DNA of 12,952 bases from Lysobacterales bacterium (GTDB lineage: Bacteria; Pseudomonadota; Gammaproteobacteria; Xanthomonadales; Xanthomonadaceae). The notes beneath the pieces are model-generated. The model ran no database searches. It was not told where the DNA came from and saw only the letters and a program-made list of their open reading frames with translations. Positions within the stretch are counted from its first letter, which is position 1; every line of letters starts with the position of its first letter. This document shows positions 5,370 through 12,927 of the stretch, piece by piece. The translations under genes and the position numbers were made by a program. Location of the stretch: positions 1 to 12,952 of the forward strand of contig JAATFS010000501.1 in NCBI GenBank assembly GCA_015655035.1, written 5' to 3'.

Positions 5370-6694
5370 CACTCGCCAGTGCGGTGGTGCATGCCGATCA
5401 GCAGGTGCTCGGCCAGCAGTTGGATGCAGTGCAGGCGGTATTGGCGCCGTATCCGGGGACCTACGACGCGACCATGTTGGCGCTGCTGTTGCTGGCCGCA
5501 TGGCTGGCGAACTGGGTGACCAAGCGGATCCTGCTGCGGGTGCTGCAAACGCTGCTCAGCAACGCACCCTGGGCGCGCCAGGAGGACGACGGAAAACCGC
5601 TGCGGCTGAGCGTGGTTCCACGCCTGGCCAATGTGGTGCCGGCGCTGGTGATCCAGTGGGGCGTGTCGTCGATTCCCGATCTTCCGGCACGCCTGGTCGC
5701 GTTCCTGCAAGGCGGCTGCAAGGTCTTCATCGTGGTCACGGTGGTGCTGGCGATCTCGCATGCGCTGGAGCTGTTCAACGCCAGCTATGAACGCCGGCCG
5801 GATGCGCGCAACCGCCCGATCAAGGGCTTCCTGCAAGTCGTCAAGATCATCCTGTTCGTGCTCGCGGGGCTGTCGATCGTGGCCACGCTGTCGGGTGTCA
5901 CGCTGAGCCATATCGTGACCGGACTCGGCGCGATCATGGCGGTGCTGATCCTGGTATTCCAGGACACGTTGTTGTCGCTGGTGGCCAGCGTGCAGATCAG
6001 CAGCGATGGCCGCGTGCGCATCGGCGACTGGATCGAAATGCCGAGCCAGAACGCCGATGGCACCGTTACCGATATCGCGCTGCACACCTTGACGGTGCAG
6101 AACTGGGACATGACGATCGTCACCATCCCGACCAAGAAGCTGATCAGCGAGTCGTTCAAGAACTGGCGCGGCATGGTCGAGTCCGGTGGACGCCGGATCA
6201 AGCGCTGTCTCTACCTGGACCAGCACAGCGTGCGCTTCCTCACCGACGAGGAGCTGGTCCACCTGCAGCAATTCACCTCGCTGCGCGAATACCTGGGCGA
6301 GAAACAGCAGGAAATCGCCGCCTGGAATGCGGATCTGGCGGCCAAGGGCATATCGCCGGTCAATGGCCGGCGTCCGACCAACCTGGGCACGTTCCGCGCC
6401 TACGTGCAGCGCTATCTGCGGCTGCATCCGCAGATTCGGCAGGACATGCTGCTGATGGTGCGCCAGCTGCAGCCCGGCGCCAATGGCCTGCCGATGGAGA
6501 TATGGTGCTTTGCCAGCGAGACCGGGATCGTCGGTTACGAACAGGTCCAGGCCGATCTGTTCGACCACTTGATGTCGGTGTTGCCACAGTTCGACCTGCA
6601 GGTGTTCCAGGTCTCCAGTGATGCGATGCTGATGCGCGCCGACGCGCGGAAACACCCGGAACAACACCGGATCATAGCGGCGATCGGTGGCTGA
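5366..6694 (+). CDS. ybdG: MscS-like mechanosensitive channel, YbdG type
   Basis: A 442-residue inner-membrane protein of the MscS superfamily, closest to E. coli YbdG, a miniconductance channel that helps cells survive osmotic downshock. Hydrophobic segments lie near 33-53, 85-105, 117-137, 156-176 and 182-208. The last is the pore helix (GLGAIMAVLILVFQDT), followed by the beta-domain motif RIGDWIEMP (218-226). YbdG-specific marks are SFKNWRGM with SGGRRIKR (263-280), FRAYVQRYL, MLLMVRQLQPGANGLP and the end region with LFDHLMSVLPQF. The E. coli protein is 415 residues, so this is slightly longer, mainly at the N-terminus. The chosen ATG overlaps the folB stop (ATGA, four bases); an in-frame ATG at 5282 would lie well inside folB. 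Expression is probably coupled to folB, although no functional link is known. Confidence 0.94.
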   Translation: MTLASAVVHADQQVLGQQLDAVQAVLAPYPGTYDATMLALLLLAAWLANWVTKRILLRVLQTLLSNAPWARQEDDGKPLRLSVVPRLANVVPALVIQWGVSSIPDLPARLVAFLQGGCKVFIVVTVVLAISHALELFNASYERRPDARNRPIKGFLQVVKIILFVLAGLSIVATLSGVTLSHIVTGLGAIMAVLILVFQDTLLSLVASVQISSDGRVRIGDWIEMPSQNADGTVTDIALHTLTVQNWDMTIVTIPTKKLISESFKNWRGMVESGGRRIKRCLYLDQHSVRFLTDEELVHLQQFTSLREYLGEKQQEIAAWNADLAAKGISPVNGRRPTNLGTFRAYVQRYLRLHPQIRQDMLLMVRQLQPGANGLPMEIWCFASETGIVGYEQVQADLFDHLMSVLPQFDLQVFQVSSDAMLMRADARKHPEQHRIIAAIGG

Positions 6695-6714
6695 GACAGC
6701 CCTGTTTTTGCCGC

Positions 6715-6743
6715 TTGACGGAGATTGCGGTTACGGGCATGTT
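6715..6743 (+). promoter_or_regulatory. Weak candidate promoter of the ATP-grasp/alpha-E pair
   Basis: TTGACG (6715-6720) matches five of six -35 bases. The best -10 at the right distance (17-base spacer) is CATGTT at 6738-6743, matching only three of six. It lies in the 105-base gap between ybdG and the ATP-grasp gene, the only place for a promoter of that pair if it is not read through from ybdG. Confidence 0.3.
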
Positions 6744-6770
6744 GATGACAACACACCGGCCCCACCATGG

Positions 6771-6791
6771 TTGCCGGCTGACAGCCAGCAA
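6771..6791 (+). other. Hairpin touching the ribosome binding site of the ATP-grasp gene
   Basis: TTGC (6771-6774) pairs with GCAA (6788-6791), and GGCT (6776-6779) with AGCC (6783-6786), separated by one C-A mismatch and closed by a three-base loop. The 3' arm runs into the ribosome binding site AGGGG (6791-6795), so the hairpin could influence initiation. Confidence 0.35.
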
Positions 6792-6799
6792 GGGGCAAG

Positions 6800-8251
6800 A
6801 TGGACTGGAGCAGGTACCGAACCGCCACCTATGACGAGCTGATCCAGGCCGATGGCGTACCGCGTCCCTCGGCCCGGCGGGTCATCGAATACCTCTCCAG
6901 CCTTTCCAGTCGCGAAATCTCCGAGCGACAGATCGCCTCCGACGTCGTCGCGCGTCTGATGGGCATTACCTTCACCGTCTACACCGACGGCCGCAACGTC
7001 GACCGGACGCTGCCGTTCGACCTGATTCCGCGCGTGATTCCGCTCAGTGAGTGGCAGCGCACCGAGGCCGGACTGAAGCAGCGCATGCAGGCGTTGAACC
7101 TGTTCATCGGCGACGTCTACGGCGCGCAGCGGATCGTCAAGGACAAGGTGTTCCCGGCGATGTTGCTGGAGCATTCGGTGAATTTCCGCGAGCAGTGCGT
7201 GGGCATCACCCCGCCGCTGGGGGTATGGGCGCACATCTGCGGCTCGGATCTGGTCAGGGACGCCGACGGCACGCTGTATGCGCTGGAAGACAACCTGCGC
7301 ATCCCGTCCGGCGTGTCGTACATGCTGGAAAACCGCATGGTCGCCAAGCGCGTATTCCCCGAGCTGTTCGAGACCACCACGATCCTGCCGGTGGACGACT
7401 ATCCGGCCCAGCTCTACGACACCCTGGCGGCGCTGAGCCCCCGGCCCGGCGACATCCCGGTGATCGCGTTGCTCACCCCTGGCGTATTCAACAGCGCCTA
7501 CTTCGAGCACGCCTACCTGGCGCATGCGATGGGCGTGGAACTGGTGGAAGGTGACGACCTGTTCGTTGCCGACGACGACTGCACCTACATGCGCACGGTC
7601 TACGGGCCGCGCCGGGTGGACGTGATCTACCGCCGGATCGACGACATCTTCATCGACCCCGAAGCGTTCCGCCCCGATTCGGTACTCGGCGTGCCCGGCC
7701 TGATCCGCAGTTGGCGCGCCGGCAAGGTGGCGCTGGCCAATGCGCCCGGCGCCGGCGTGGCGGACGACAAGGTGGTGTTCGCCTATGTGCCCAAGATGAT
7801 CCGGTACTACCTGGACCAGGAGCCGATCCTGCCGAACGTCCCCAGCTATCTGTGCCACGACGACAAGGACCGCCAATACGTGCTCGAGCACCTGGATCAG
7901 CTGGTGGTGAAGCCGGCCAACGAGTCCGGCGGCTACGGCATGTTGATCGGGCCGCGCTCGAGCGCGGCCGAGCGCGAGCAGTTCCGCGCGCTGATCCAGG
8001 CGGATCCGCGCAACTACATTGCCCAGCCGACCCTGAATCTGTCCACTGCCCCGATCATTACCGACGACGGTCCATCGCCGCGGCACCTGGACCTGCGGCC
8101 CTTCATCCTGTCGCGCGAGGACACTTACGTGACGACCGGCGGGCTGACCCGGGTAGCGATGACCGAGGGCTCGCTGGTGGTGAATTCCTCCCAGGGCGGC
8201 GGCGCAAAGGACACCTGGGTCGTAGACCTGGACGAAGAAGGTATGGCCTGA
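6800..8251 (+). CDS. Circularly permuted ATP-grasp protein (DUF404/DUF407 type)
   Basis: A 483-residue soluble protein of the circularly permuted ATP-grasp family. ATP-grasp enzymes couple ATP hydrolysis to amide or peptide bond formation; for this branch an amidoligase-like role in making or tagging peptides has been predicted from genome context, and the substrate is unknown. Seen here are the N-terminal helical part, FIGDVYGAQRIV near 102-113, the acidic substrate/metal segment ALEDNLRIPSGVSYMLENR at 161-179, LLTPGVFNSAYFEH in the middle, the glycine-rich nucleotide loop KPANESGGYG at 371-380, and a C-terminal end with DLRPFILS, TTGGLTRVA and SSQGGGAKDTW. The start has AGGGG four bases upstream. 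Its stop codon overlaps the start of the alpha-E gene (TGATG), the standard arrangement for this pair. No signal peptide or membrane segment is visible. Confidence 0.93.
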   Translation: MDWSRYRTATYDELIQADGVPRPSARRVIEYLSSLSSREISERQIASDVVARLMGITFTVYTDGRNVDRTLPFDLIPRVIPLSEWQRTEAGLKQRMQALNLFIGDVYGAQRIVKDKVFPAMLLEHSVNFREQCVGITPPLGVWAHICGSDLVRDADGTLYALEDNLRIPSGVSYMLENRMVAKRVFPELFETTTILPVDDYPAQLYDTLAALSPRPGDIPVIALLTPGVFNSAYFEHAYLAHAMGVELVEGDDLFVADDDCTYMRTVYGPRRVDVIYRRIDDIFIDPEAFRPDSVLGVPGLIRSWRAGKVALANAPGAGVADDKVVFAYVPKMIRYYLDQEPILPNVPSYLCHDDKDRQYVLEHLDQLVVKPANESGGYGMLIGPRSSAAEREQFRALIQADPRNYIAQPTLNLSTAPIITDDGPSPRHLDLRPFILSREDTYVTTGGLTRVAMTEGSLVVNSSQGGGAKDTWVVDLDEEGMA

Positions 8252-9192
8252 TGCTCTCGCGTGTAGCCGACAACCTGTACTGGTTCAGCCGCTATCTGCG
8301 CCGGGCCGAGAACACCGCGCGCCTGGTGGGTGTCGGTAGCCTGTTGCAGCTGGATCTGCCGCGCTCGGTGCGTTTCGCCTGGCGGCCGATGATCGACACC
8401 GTGGGCGCTGGCGACATCTTCAAGGACCTGTTTCCCGAAGCCGGCGAGGATGTCGCCGACATCGACGTGCTGCGTTTCCTGTTACTGGACGAGCGCAATC
8501 CATCGTCGCTGGCGACGTCGGTGCAGGAAGCGCGCGAGATCCTGCGCGGGATCCGCGACACGCTGCCGCAAGAAGCCTGGGAAGCGGTCAACGACCTGCA
8601 TCTGCATATCGGCGCCAATGGCGAGCGCGGCATCGGCCGGCGCTATCGCATGGATTTCCTCACTCGCATCACCGACGCGTGCCTGAAGGTGTCCGGGCTG
8701 CTGACCGCCAATGTGAGCCGCGACATCGGTTTCCAGTTCATGCGCCTGGGCACGGCGATCGAACAGGCGGACATGACCACGCGGATCATCGATGCCGCGG
8801 CGTCCGGCCTGGTCACCCCGCGTGATCCCGACGATCTGGAGGCCTACCAGAACATGCAATGGATGAGCGCGTTGCGCTCGCTGGCCGCCTACCAGATGTA
8901 CCGACGGCATGTACGCCAGCGTGTCAGCGGCGGCCATGCGTTGCGCTTCCTGCTACAGAACAACGAGTTCCCACGCAGTGTGCAGTTCTGCCTGACGCGC
9001 GCCCAGCACATCCTGCCGAGCATGCCGCCGCGGCCGTCGGTGGATCGCGCGTTGATGCGGCTCAGCGGCATGATCCGCAACGCCGATCCCAATTATCTGG
9101 CCGCGCACGACCCGGTGCCGTTCATGGACGAGGTGCAGACGCGCGTGGGCGAGTTGCACATGGCGATCGCCGACGCTTATTTCAGTTCGTAG
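8251..9192 (+). CDS. Alpha-E domain protein (DUF403)
   Basis: A 313-residue, mostly helical protein of the alpha-E family, named for its helices with conserved glutamates. Diagnostic are the start MLSRVADNLYWFSRYLRRAENTAR, LLLDERNPSS, ARE-ILRGIRDTLPQEAWEAVN, the GxxFxRLGxxIEQADMTTRI-like segment (here FMRLGTAIEQADMTT), and LLQNNEFPRSV with HxxxR-type features further on. The biochemical role is unknown; the gene nearly always accompanies a circularly permuted ATP-grasp gene, so the two proteins probably act together. The start codon overlaps the ATP-grasp stop by one base, implying translational coupling. In many bacteria a transglutaminase-like protease gene completes the cluster; here the next gene is an unrelated beta-glucosidase, so that partner is absent from this locus. 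Length is normal for the family. Confidence 0.93.
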   Translation: MLSRVADNLYWFSRYLRRAENTARLVGVGSLLQLDLPRSVRFAWRPMIDTVGAGDIFKDLFPEAGEDVADIDVLRFLLLDERNPSSLATSVQEAREILRGIRDTLPQEAWEAVNDLHLHIGANGERGIGRRYRMDFLTRITDACLKVSGLLTANVSRDIGFQFMRLGTAIEQADMTTRIIDAAASGLVTPRDPDDLEAYQNMQWMSALRSLAAYQMYRRHVRQRVSGGHALRFLLQNNEFPRSVQFCLTRAQHILPSMPPRPSVDRALMRLSGMIRNADPNYLAAHDPVPFMDEVQTRVGELHMAIADAYFSS

Positions 9193-9349
9193 CGAGGGCC
9201 TGACCTGGCGGGCGCGCGGCCTTGGCCCGGAGAGCGTTCCTGCTTGGAGCGGTGTGCGTCGCTGTCGGCCGCCGCACGGGGAGTCTGGTCTACTAGCTGA
9301 ACAAGTTGGCTGAACGGCCAATGGGTTCCCCCATTCGGGACCGGAACGC

Positions 9350-9355
9350 TAGAAT
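9350..9355 (+). promoter_or_regulatory. -10 box of the beta-glucosidase promoter
   Basis: TAGAAT matches TATAAT in five of six positions and lies 34 bases before the beta-glucosidase start codon. No good -35 box is found at 16-18 bases upstream (the best is a TTCCCC-like stretch near 9326), as expected for a promoter that needs an activator. A start near 9361-9363 would place the adjacent palindrome directly at the initially transcribed region. Confidence 0.45.
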
Positions 9356-9364
9356 TGGCGGCCA

Positions 9365-9378
9365 TGTAAACGTTTTCT
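9365..9378 (+). promoter_or_regulatory. Candidate LacI-family operator before the beta-glucosidase gene
   Basis: TGTAAACGTTTTCT is a near-palindrome centred on a CG step, with perfect AAACGTTT at 9368-9375. This is the classic shape of LacI/GalR-family operators. It lies directly behind the predicted -10 box and ends just before the ribosome binding site AAGGA (9380-9384), a good position for repression. No LacI-family gene is in the window. Confidence 0.55.
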
Positions 9379-9389
9379 CAAGGACGTCA

Positions 9390-11567
9390 ATGGCTGCTGC
9401 AGACCGTATCGAATCCCTGATTGCCCGGATGACCATCGACGAGAAGGTCGGACAATTGGGCGTGTTCGCCGACATGGTGCGTCCGTTTGCGCCAGACGTG
9501 AATCCCGAAGCCAATGTGCATAACGCCGGCGAGGTGTTGCAACAGGTCCGCGAGGGCCGGGTGGGGTCGCTGTTCAACGGCGTGGGCGCCGAGCTGGGCC
9601 GGAAGATCCAGAAAGTCGCCATCGAGGAGAGCCGGCTTGGTATCCCGGTGATCCTGGCCGCGGACGTGATCCATGGCATGCGCACGGTATTCCCGATCCC
9701 GTTGGGCGAGGCCGCCAGCTTCGAGCCTGCGCTGGCCGAGCGCACCGCGCGCGCCACTGCGATCGAGGCCACCGCCGCTGGGTTGCACTGGACCTATGCC
9801 CCGGCGGTGGACATCGCGCGCGACCAGCGCTGGGGCCGGGGCGCCGAGGGCGCCGGCGAGGACGTGGTGCTCGGCGCCGCGTTCGCTGCCGCGCGCGTAC
9901 GCGGATTCCAGGGCGAGGACCCGACCGCGCATGATTCGCTGGTCGCCACGCCCAAGCATTTCGCCGCCTACGGCGCGGTTGCCGCCGGCATGGAATACAG
10001 CAGCGTGGATATCGCGCCGCAAACCTTGCGCGATGTGCACCTGCCGCCGTTCAAGGCGGCCTTCGATGCCGGTGCGCTGAGCGTGATGTCTTCGTTCAAC
10101 GACATCAACGGGGTGCCGGCCAGCGCCAACCACGAGCTGCTGACCGGGATCCTGCGCGGCGAGTGGAAGTTCGCCGGCCCGGTGGTTTCCGACTACACCG
10201 CCGACATGGAGTTGATTGCACACGGTTATGCCGCCGACGAGCGCGACGCTACCAAGAAGGCGTTCCTGGCCGGGCTGGACCTGAGCATGCAGAGCGGTTT
10301 CTATGCCGCGCATCTGCCGTCGCTGGTGGAGAGTGGCGAGGTGCCGATGGAGTGGCTGGACCAGAGCGTGCGCCGGATGCTGGAACTCAAGCAGCGCATC
10401 GGCCTGTTCGATGATCCGTACCGCTCGCTGGACCCGGCGCGCGAGGCCGACGCCACGCATATTCCGGCGCACGACATGCTGTCGCGCGAGGCGGCCCGGC
10501 GCTCGGTGGTGCTGTTGAAGAACCACGGCGGGGTGCTGCCGCTGAAGACCAGCGAACAGAAGATCGCGTTGATCGGGCCGTTCGTGCAGGACCGCGAGAA
10601 CATCGAGGGGTGCTGGACCCTGTTCGGCGACAAGGCACGCTATGTGACCCTGGAAAGCGGTGTGCGCGCGGCGATCGGCGATCCCGGGGCGCTGGCGGTC
10701 GTGGCCGGCTGCGGACTGGAAGAGGCACTGGAAGGTGGCATCGACGCGGCCGTGGCCGCCGCGCAGGCGGCTGACGTCGTGGTGCTGGCGCTGGGGGAGC
10801 CCCAGCGCTTCAGCGGTGAGGCGCAGTCGCGTACCGAGATCACGTTGCCTCCGGCGCAGCAGGCATTGGCCGAGGCGGTCGCCGCCACCGGCAAGCCGAT
10901 GGTGGTGCTGCTGCGCAACGGCCGCGCGCTGGCGTTGTCCGGCGCAGTACGCGACGCGGCGGCGATCGTGGTCACCTGGTATCTCGGTACCCAGACCGGC
11001 CATGGCGTGGCCGACGTGCTGTTCGGCCACTACAACCCGTCCGGTCGCCTGCCGATCAGCTTTCCGCAGGTCAGTGGGCAACAGCCGTATTTCTACAACC
11101 ACCTGCGTACCGGCCGTCCGGAACTACCGTCGATGACCGAGTACAAGGCGCGTTGGCGCGAGCTGCCGAACGAGCCTCTGTATCCGTTTGGCCATGGCCT
11201 GAGCTACACCACGTTCGAGTACGGCGCGCCGCAGCTGAGCAGTGCGGCGCTGGGCTGGGACGACACCTTGACCATCACCACCCATATCACCAACACCGGC
11301 GGCGTTGCCGGCGAGGAAGTGGTGCAGCTGTACCTGCATGATCGCGTGGCCAGCCGGGTGCGCCCGGTGCGCGAACTCAAGGGATTCCGCAAGATCCTGC
11401 TGGCGCCCGGCGAGAGTGCCGAGGTCGTGTTCACGCTCGACCGGCGAGTATTGGCCTTCACCAACCCGAACGGCGAGTTCGCTGCCGAACCGGGGCTGTT
11501 CGATCTGTGGGTGTGCGCCTCGGCCAAAAGTGGCGAGCCGGTGCAGTTCGAGCTGCGGGGCGAATAA
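9390..11567 (+). CDS. bglX: Glycoside hydrolase family 3 beta-glucosidase, BglX-like, no signal peptide
   Basis: A 725-residue retaining beta-glucosidase that should release glucose (or a related sugar) from the non-reducing end of beta-linked oligosaccharides. Order of parts: GH3 N-terminal barrel (about 10-330) with RTVFPIPLGEAASF, RDQRWGRGAEGAGED, KHFAAYGA (K189, H190) and the nucleophile D268 in VVSDY; GH3 C-terminal sandwich (about 375-600) with VVLLKN, a GEAQSR segment holding E477 near the expected acid/base region, NGRALAL and FGHYNPSGRLPISFP; then YPFGHGLSYTTF and a fibronectin-III-like domain (about 615-710). It is collinear with E. coli BglX, which is periplasmic, but begins MAAADRIESLIARMT with no signal sequence, so a cytoplasmic enzyme is likely. 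AAGGA five bases upstream supports this start; an in-frame ATG at 9306 adds no signal peptide either. A LacI-type operator-like site precedes it, suggesting sugar control. Confidence 0.93.
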   Translation: MAAADRIESLIARMTIDEKVGQLGVFADMVRPFAPDVNPEANVHNAGEVLQQVREGRVGSLFNGVGAELGRKIQKVAIEESRLGIPVILAADVIHGMRTVFPIPLGEAASFEPALAERTARATAIEATAAGLHWTYAPAVDIARDQRWGRGAEGAGEDVVLGAAFAAARVRGFQGEDPTAHDSLVATPKHFAAYGAVAAGMEYSSVDIAPQTLRDVHLPPFKAAFDAGALSVMSSFNDINGVPASANHELLTGILRGEWKFAGPVVSDYTADMELIAHGYAADERDATKKAFLAGLDLSMQSGFYAAHLPSLVESGEVPMEWLDQSVRRMLELKQRIGLFDDPYRSLDPAREADATHIPAHDMLSREAARRSVVLLKNHGGVLPLKTSEQKIALIGPFVQDRENIEGCWTLFGDKARYVTLESGVRAAIGDPGALAVVAGCGLEEALEGGIDAAVAAAQAADVVVLALGEPQRFSGEAQSRTEITLPPAQQALAEAVAATGKPMVVLLRNGRALALSGAVRDAAAIVVTWYLGTQTGHGVADVLFGHYNPSGRLPISFPQVSGQQPYFYNHLRTGRPELPSMTEYKARWRELPNEPLYPFGHGLSYTTFEYGAPQLSSAALGWDDTLTITTHITNTGGVAGEEVVQLYLHDRVASRVRPVRELKGFRKILLAPGESAEVVFTLDRRVLAFTNPNGEFAAEPGLFDLWVCASAKSGEPVQFELRGE

Positions 11568-11600
11568 GGCGGGCCGTTCGTCGCTGGTGCGATTCACAGC

Positions 11601-11649
11601 CGGCCTCAGGCCGCCTGGAACGGAGGGAAGTCCCCCCGCAAGGAGGGAC
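11601..11649. terminator. Hairpins between convergent bglX and yliI
   Basis: The 106-base gap between the convergent genes holds CGGCC/GGCCG (11601-11613, three-base loop) and a GTCCC/GGGAC stem (11630-11649) that continues with CC/GG past one C-A mismatch to a GCAA tetraloop. Neither is followed by a clear U-tract on either strand, so they are possible factor-dependent terminators or 3'-end stabilisers. Confidence 0.35.
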
Positions 11650-11673
11650 GGCGGCGTAGCTCGATCGCGGGGC

Positions 11674-12825
11674 TCAGGTCTTGGGCGTAAGCTTCAACAA
11701 ACGGCCATCCTCGCCGTCCTCCAGTAGCCAGATGGCACCGTCCGGGCCTTGCTCGACCTCGCGGATGCGTTCGCCCATGTCGTAGCGGGCGACCTCGCGC
11801 GGCAGGGTGCCGTCCAGCGAAACCTGCACCAGCGCCTTCGACGACAGCCCACCGATGAAACCATTGCCCCGCCAACGCGGGAACTGCGTACCGCTGTAGA
11901 TGATGAAGCCCGCCGGCGAGATCACCGGGTTCCAGCTCACCTTGGGCGCGGCGAACTCCGGGTGCGTGGCATGGTCGGGAATCGGCTTGCCGTCGTAGTG
12001 GTCGCCGTTGGAGACGATCGGGTAGCCATAGTTGGCGCCGCGCTCGATCAGGTTGAGCTCATCACCGCCGGCAGGACCCATTTCGTGTTCCCACAACCGG
12101 CCCTGCGCATCGAAAGCGATCCCCAGCGCATTGCGGTGGCCGAGCGACCAGACTTGTGCAGCCACGCCACCCTGTGCGGCGAACGGATTGTCCGCCGGCA
12201 CGCTGCCGTCGTCGTTGAGGCGCACGATCTTGCCGAGGTTGGATTGCATGTCCTGCGCCGGGTCGAACTTCTGCCGTTCGCTGGAGGTGATCCACAGCTT
12301 GCCGTCCCGACCGAACGCCAGCCGATGGCCGTAGTGGCCATCGCCGCTCACCTTCGGCACCTGGCGCCAGATCACCTTCAGCTCCGACAAGGTGCCGCCG
12401 CCGTTGGGGTCCAGCGTGAGCTTGGCGCGTGCAACCGCGCCTCCCCGGGTATTGGCTTCGCCGGCTTCGGCGTAGCTGAGGTAGACCCAGCCATTGCGCG
12501 CGAACTGCGGATGCGGCAACACGTCGCCGAAGCCGCCCTGGCCGGCGTAGGCCACCTTCGGCACGCCACCGATGTCGGCCTTGCGGCGGCTGGCGGGATC
12601 GTAGCGCTTGAGTGCGCCTCGTCGTTCGCTGACCAGCAGCGTGCCGTCGGGCAGGAAGCTCATCGCCCACGGCTCATCGAAGCGCCCCGCCTCGGTGGCC
12701 TGGAACGGCCATTGCGCGCGCGTCAGGCCGGTCGGGGCTTCGGCCGCCGCGACCGGCATCACTGCGCTGGCCGCAAGCAAGGCGGCTGTGCAACCGACGA
12801 CGAGCGAGCGTTGAATGGCATTCAT
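11674..12825 (-). CDS. yliI: Secreted PQQ-dependent aldose sugar dehydrogenase (YliI/Asd type)
   Basis: A 383-residue protein of the soluble glucose dehydrogenase (GdhB/sorbosone dehydrogenase) family: a six-bladed beta-propeller that uses PQQ and calcium to oxidise aldose sugars at C1, passing electrons to an acceptor in the periplasm. The N-terminus is a signal peptide with cleavage expected after VAAA at about residue 28. Visible motifs are GQGGFGDVLPHPQF (95-108), GHYGHRLAF with the probable catalytic base H164 and R168, LGHRNALGIAFD (228-239, R231) and EHEMGPAGGDELNLI (246-260), the calcium/PQQ region. Length matches E. coli YliI (371). The start has AGGAG six bases upstream. The gene is convergent with the beta-glucosidase. 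No PQQ synthesis genes are in the window, so PQQ must be made elsewhere in the genome or taken up. Confidence 0.94.
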   Translation of the reverse strand: MNAIQRSLVVGCTAALLAASAVMPVAAAEAPTGLTRAQWPFQATEAGRFDEPWAMSFLPDGTLLVSERRGALKRYDPASRRKADIGGVPKVAYAGQGGFGDVLPHPQFARNGWVYLSYAEAGEANTRGGAVARAKLTLDPNGGGTLSELKVIWRQVPKVSGDGHYGHRLAFGRDGKLWITSSERQKFDPAQDMQSNLGKIVRLNDDGSVPADNPFAAQGGVAAQVWSLGHRNALGIAFDAQGRLWEHEMGPAGGDELNLIERGANYGYPIVSNGDHYDGKPIPDHATHPEFAAPKVSWNPVISPAGFIIYSGTQFPRWRGNGFIGGLSSKALVQVSLDGTLPREVARYDMGERIREVEQGPDGAIWLLEDGEDGRLLKLTPKT

Positions 12826-12911
12826 TGGATTCTCCTGCGCCAGGGATTCGGACCGCGTCGCGGGTGCGTAGCGGCAAGCCTTTGGGGCTACCTTACACGG
12901 CCACGGTGGGG

Positions 12912-12927
12912 CGGCGTCTCGACGCCG
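12912..12927. repeat. Short perfect hairpin upstream of yliI
   Basis: CGGCGTC (12912-12918) and GACGCCG (12921-12927) are exact complements with a two-base spacer, about 90 bases upstream of the yliI start. It could be a small palindromic protein site. The loop is too short for a good RNA hairpin without opening the innermost pair. No clear promoter is seen in the 127 bases upstream of yliI. Confidence 0.3.

Noticed and set aside
6767..6781. A four-codon upstream frame (ATG GTT GCC GGC TGA) before the ATP-grasp gene
   Set aside because: No ribosome binding site precedes it, and so short a frame arises easily by chance.
5168..8086. Long minus-strand open frames opposite ybdG (5168-6667) and the ATP-grasp gene (6731-8086)
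   Set aside because: Both are rich in His, Arg, Gln and Asp with no recognisable domain and no ribosome binding site; the plus-strand genes there match known families end to end.
7711..8250. Extension of the alpha-E gene upstream to 7711
   Set aside because: The added 180 codons overlap the ATP-grasp gene in another frame and look like a shadow; the alpha-E family starts at the MLSRVADNLYW segment.
9320..9335. AATGGG/CCCATT inverted repeat upstream of the beta-glucosidase promoter
   Set aside because: A 6-bp arm with a four-base loop in GC-rich DNA is not distinctive; it may only be noted as lying near the -35 position.
9387..11102. A 571-codon minus-strand frame opposite the beta-glucosidase gene
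   Set aside because: Shadow of a conserved GH3 gene; no recognisable domain.
12842..12850. A single GGGATTCGG upstream of yliI resembling the repeat near tsaD
   Set aside because: Only one unit is present, without tandem or inverted partner, so chance is sufficient.
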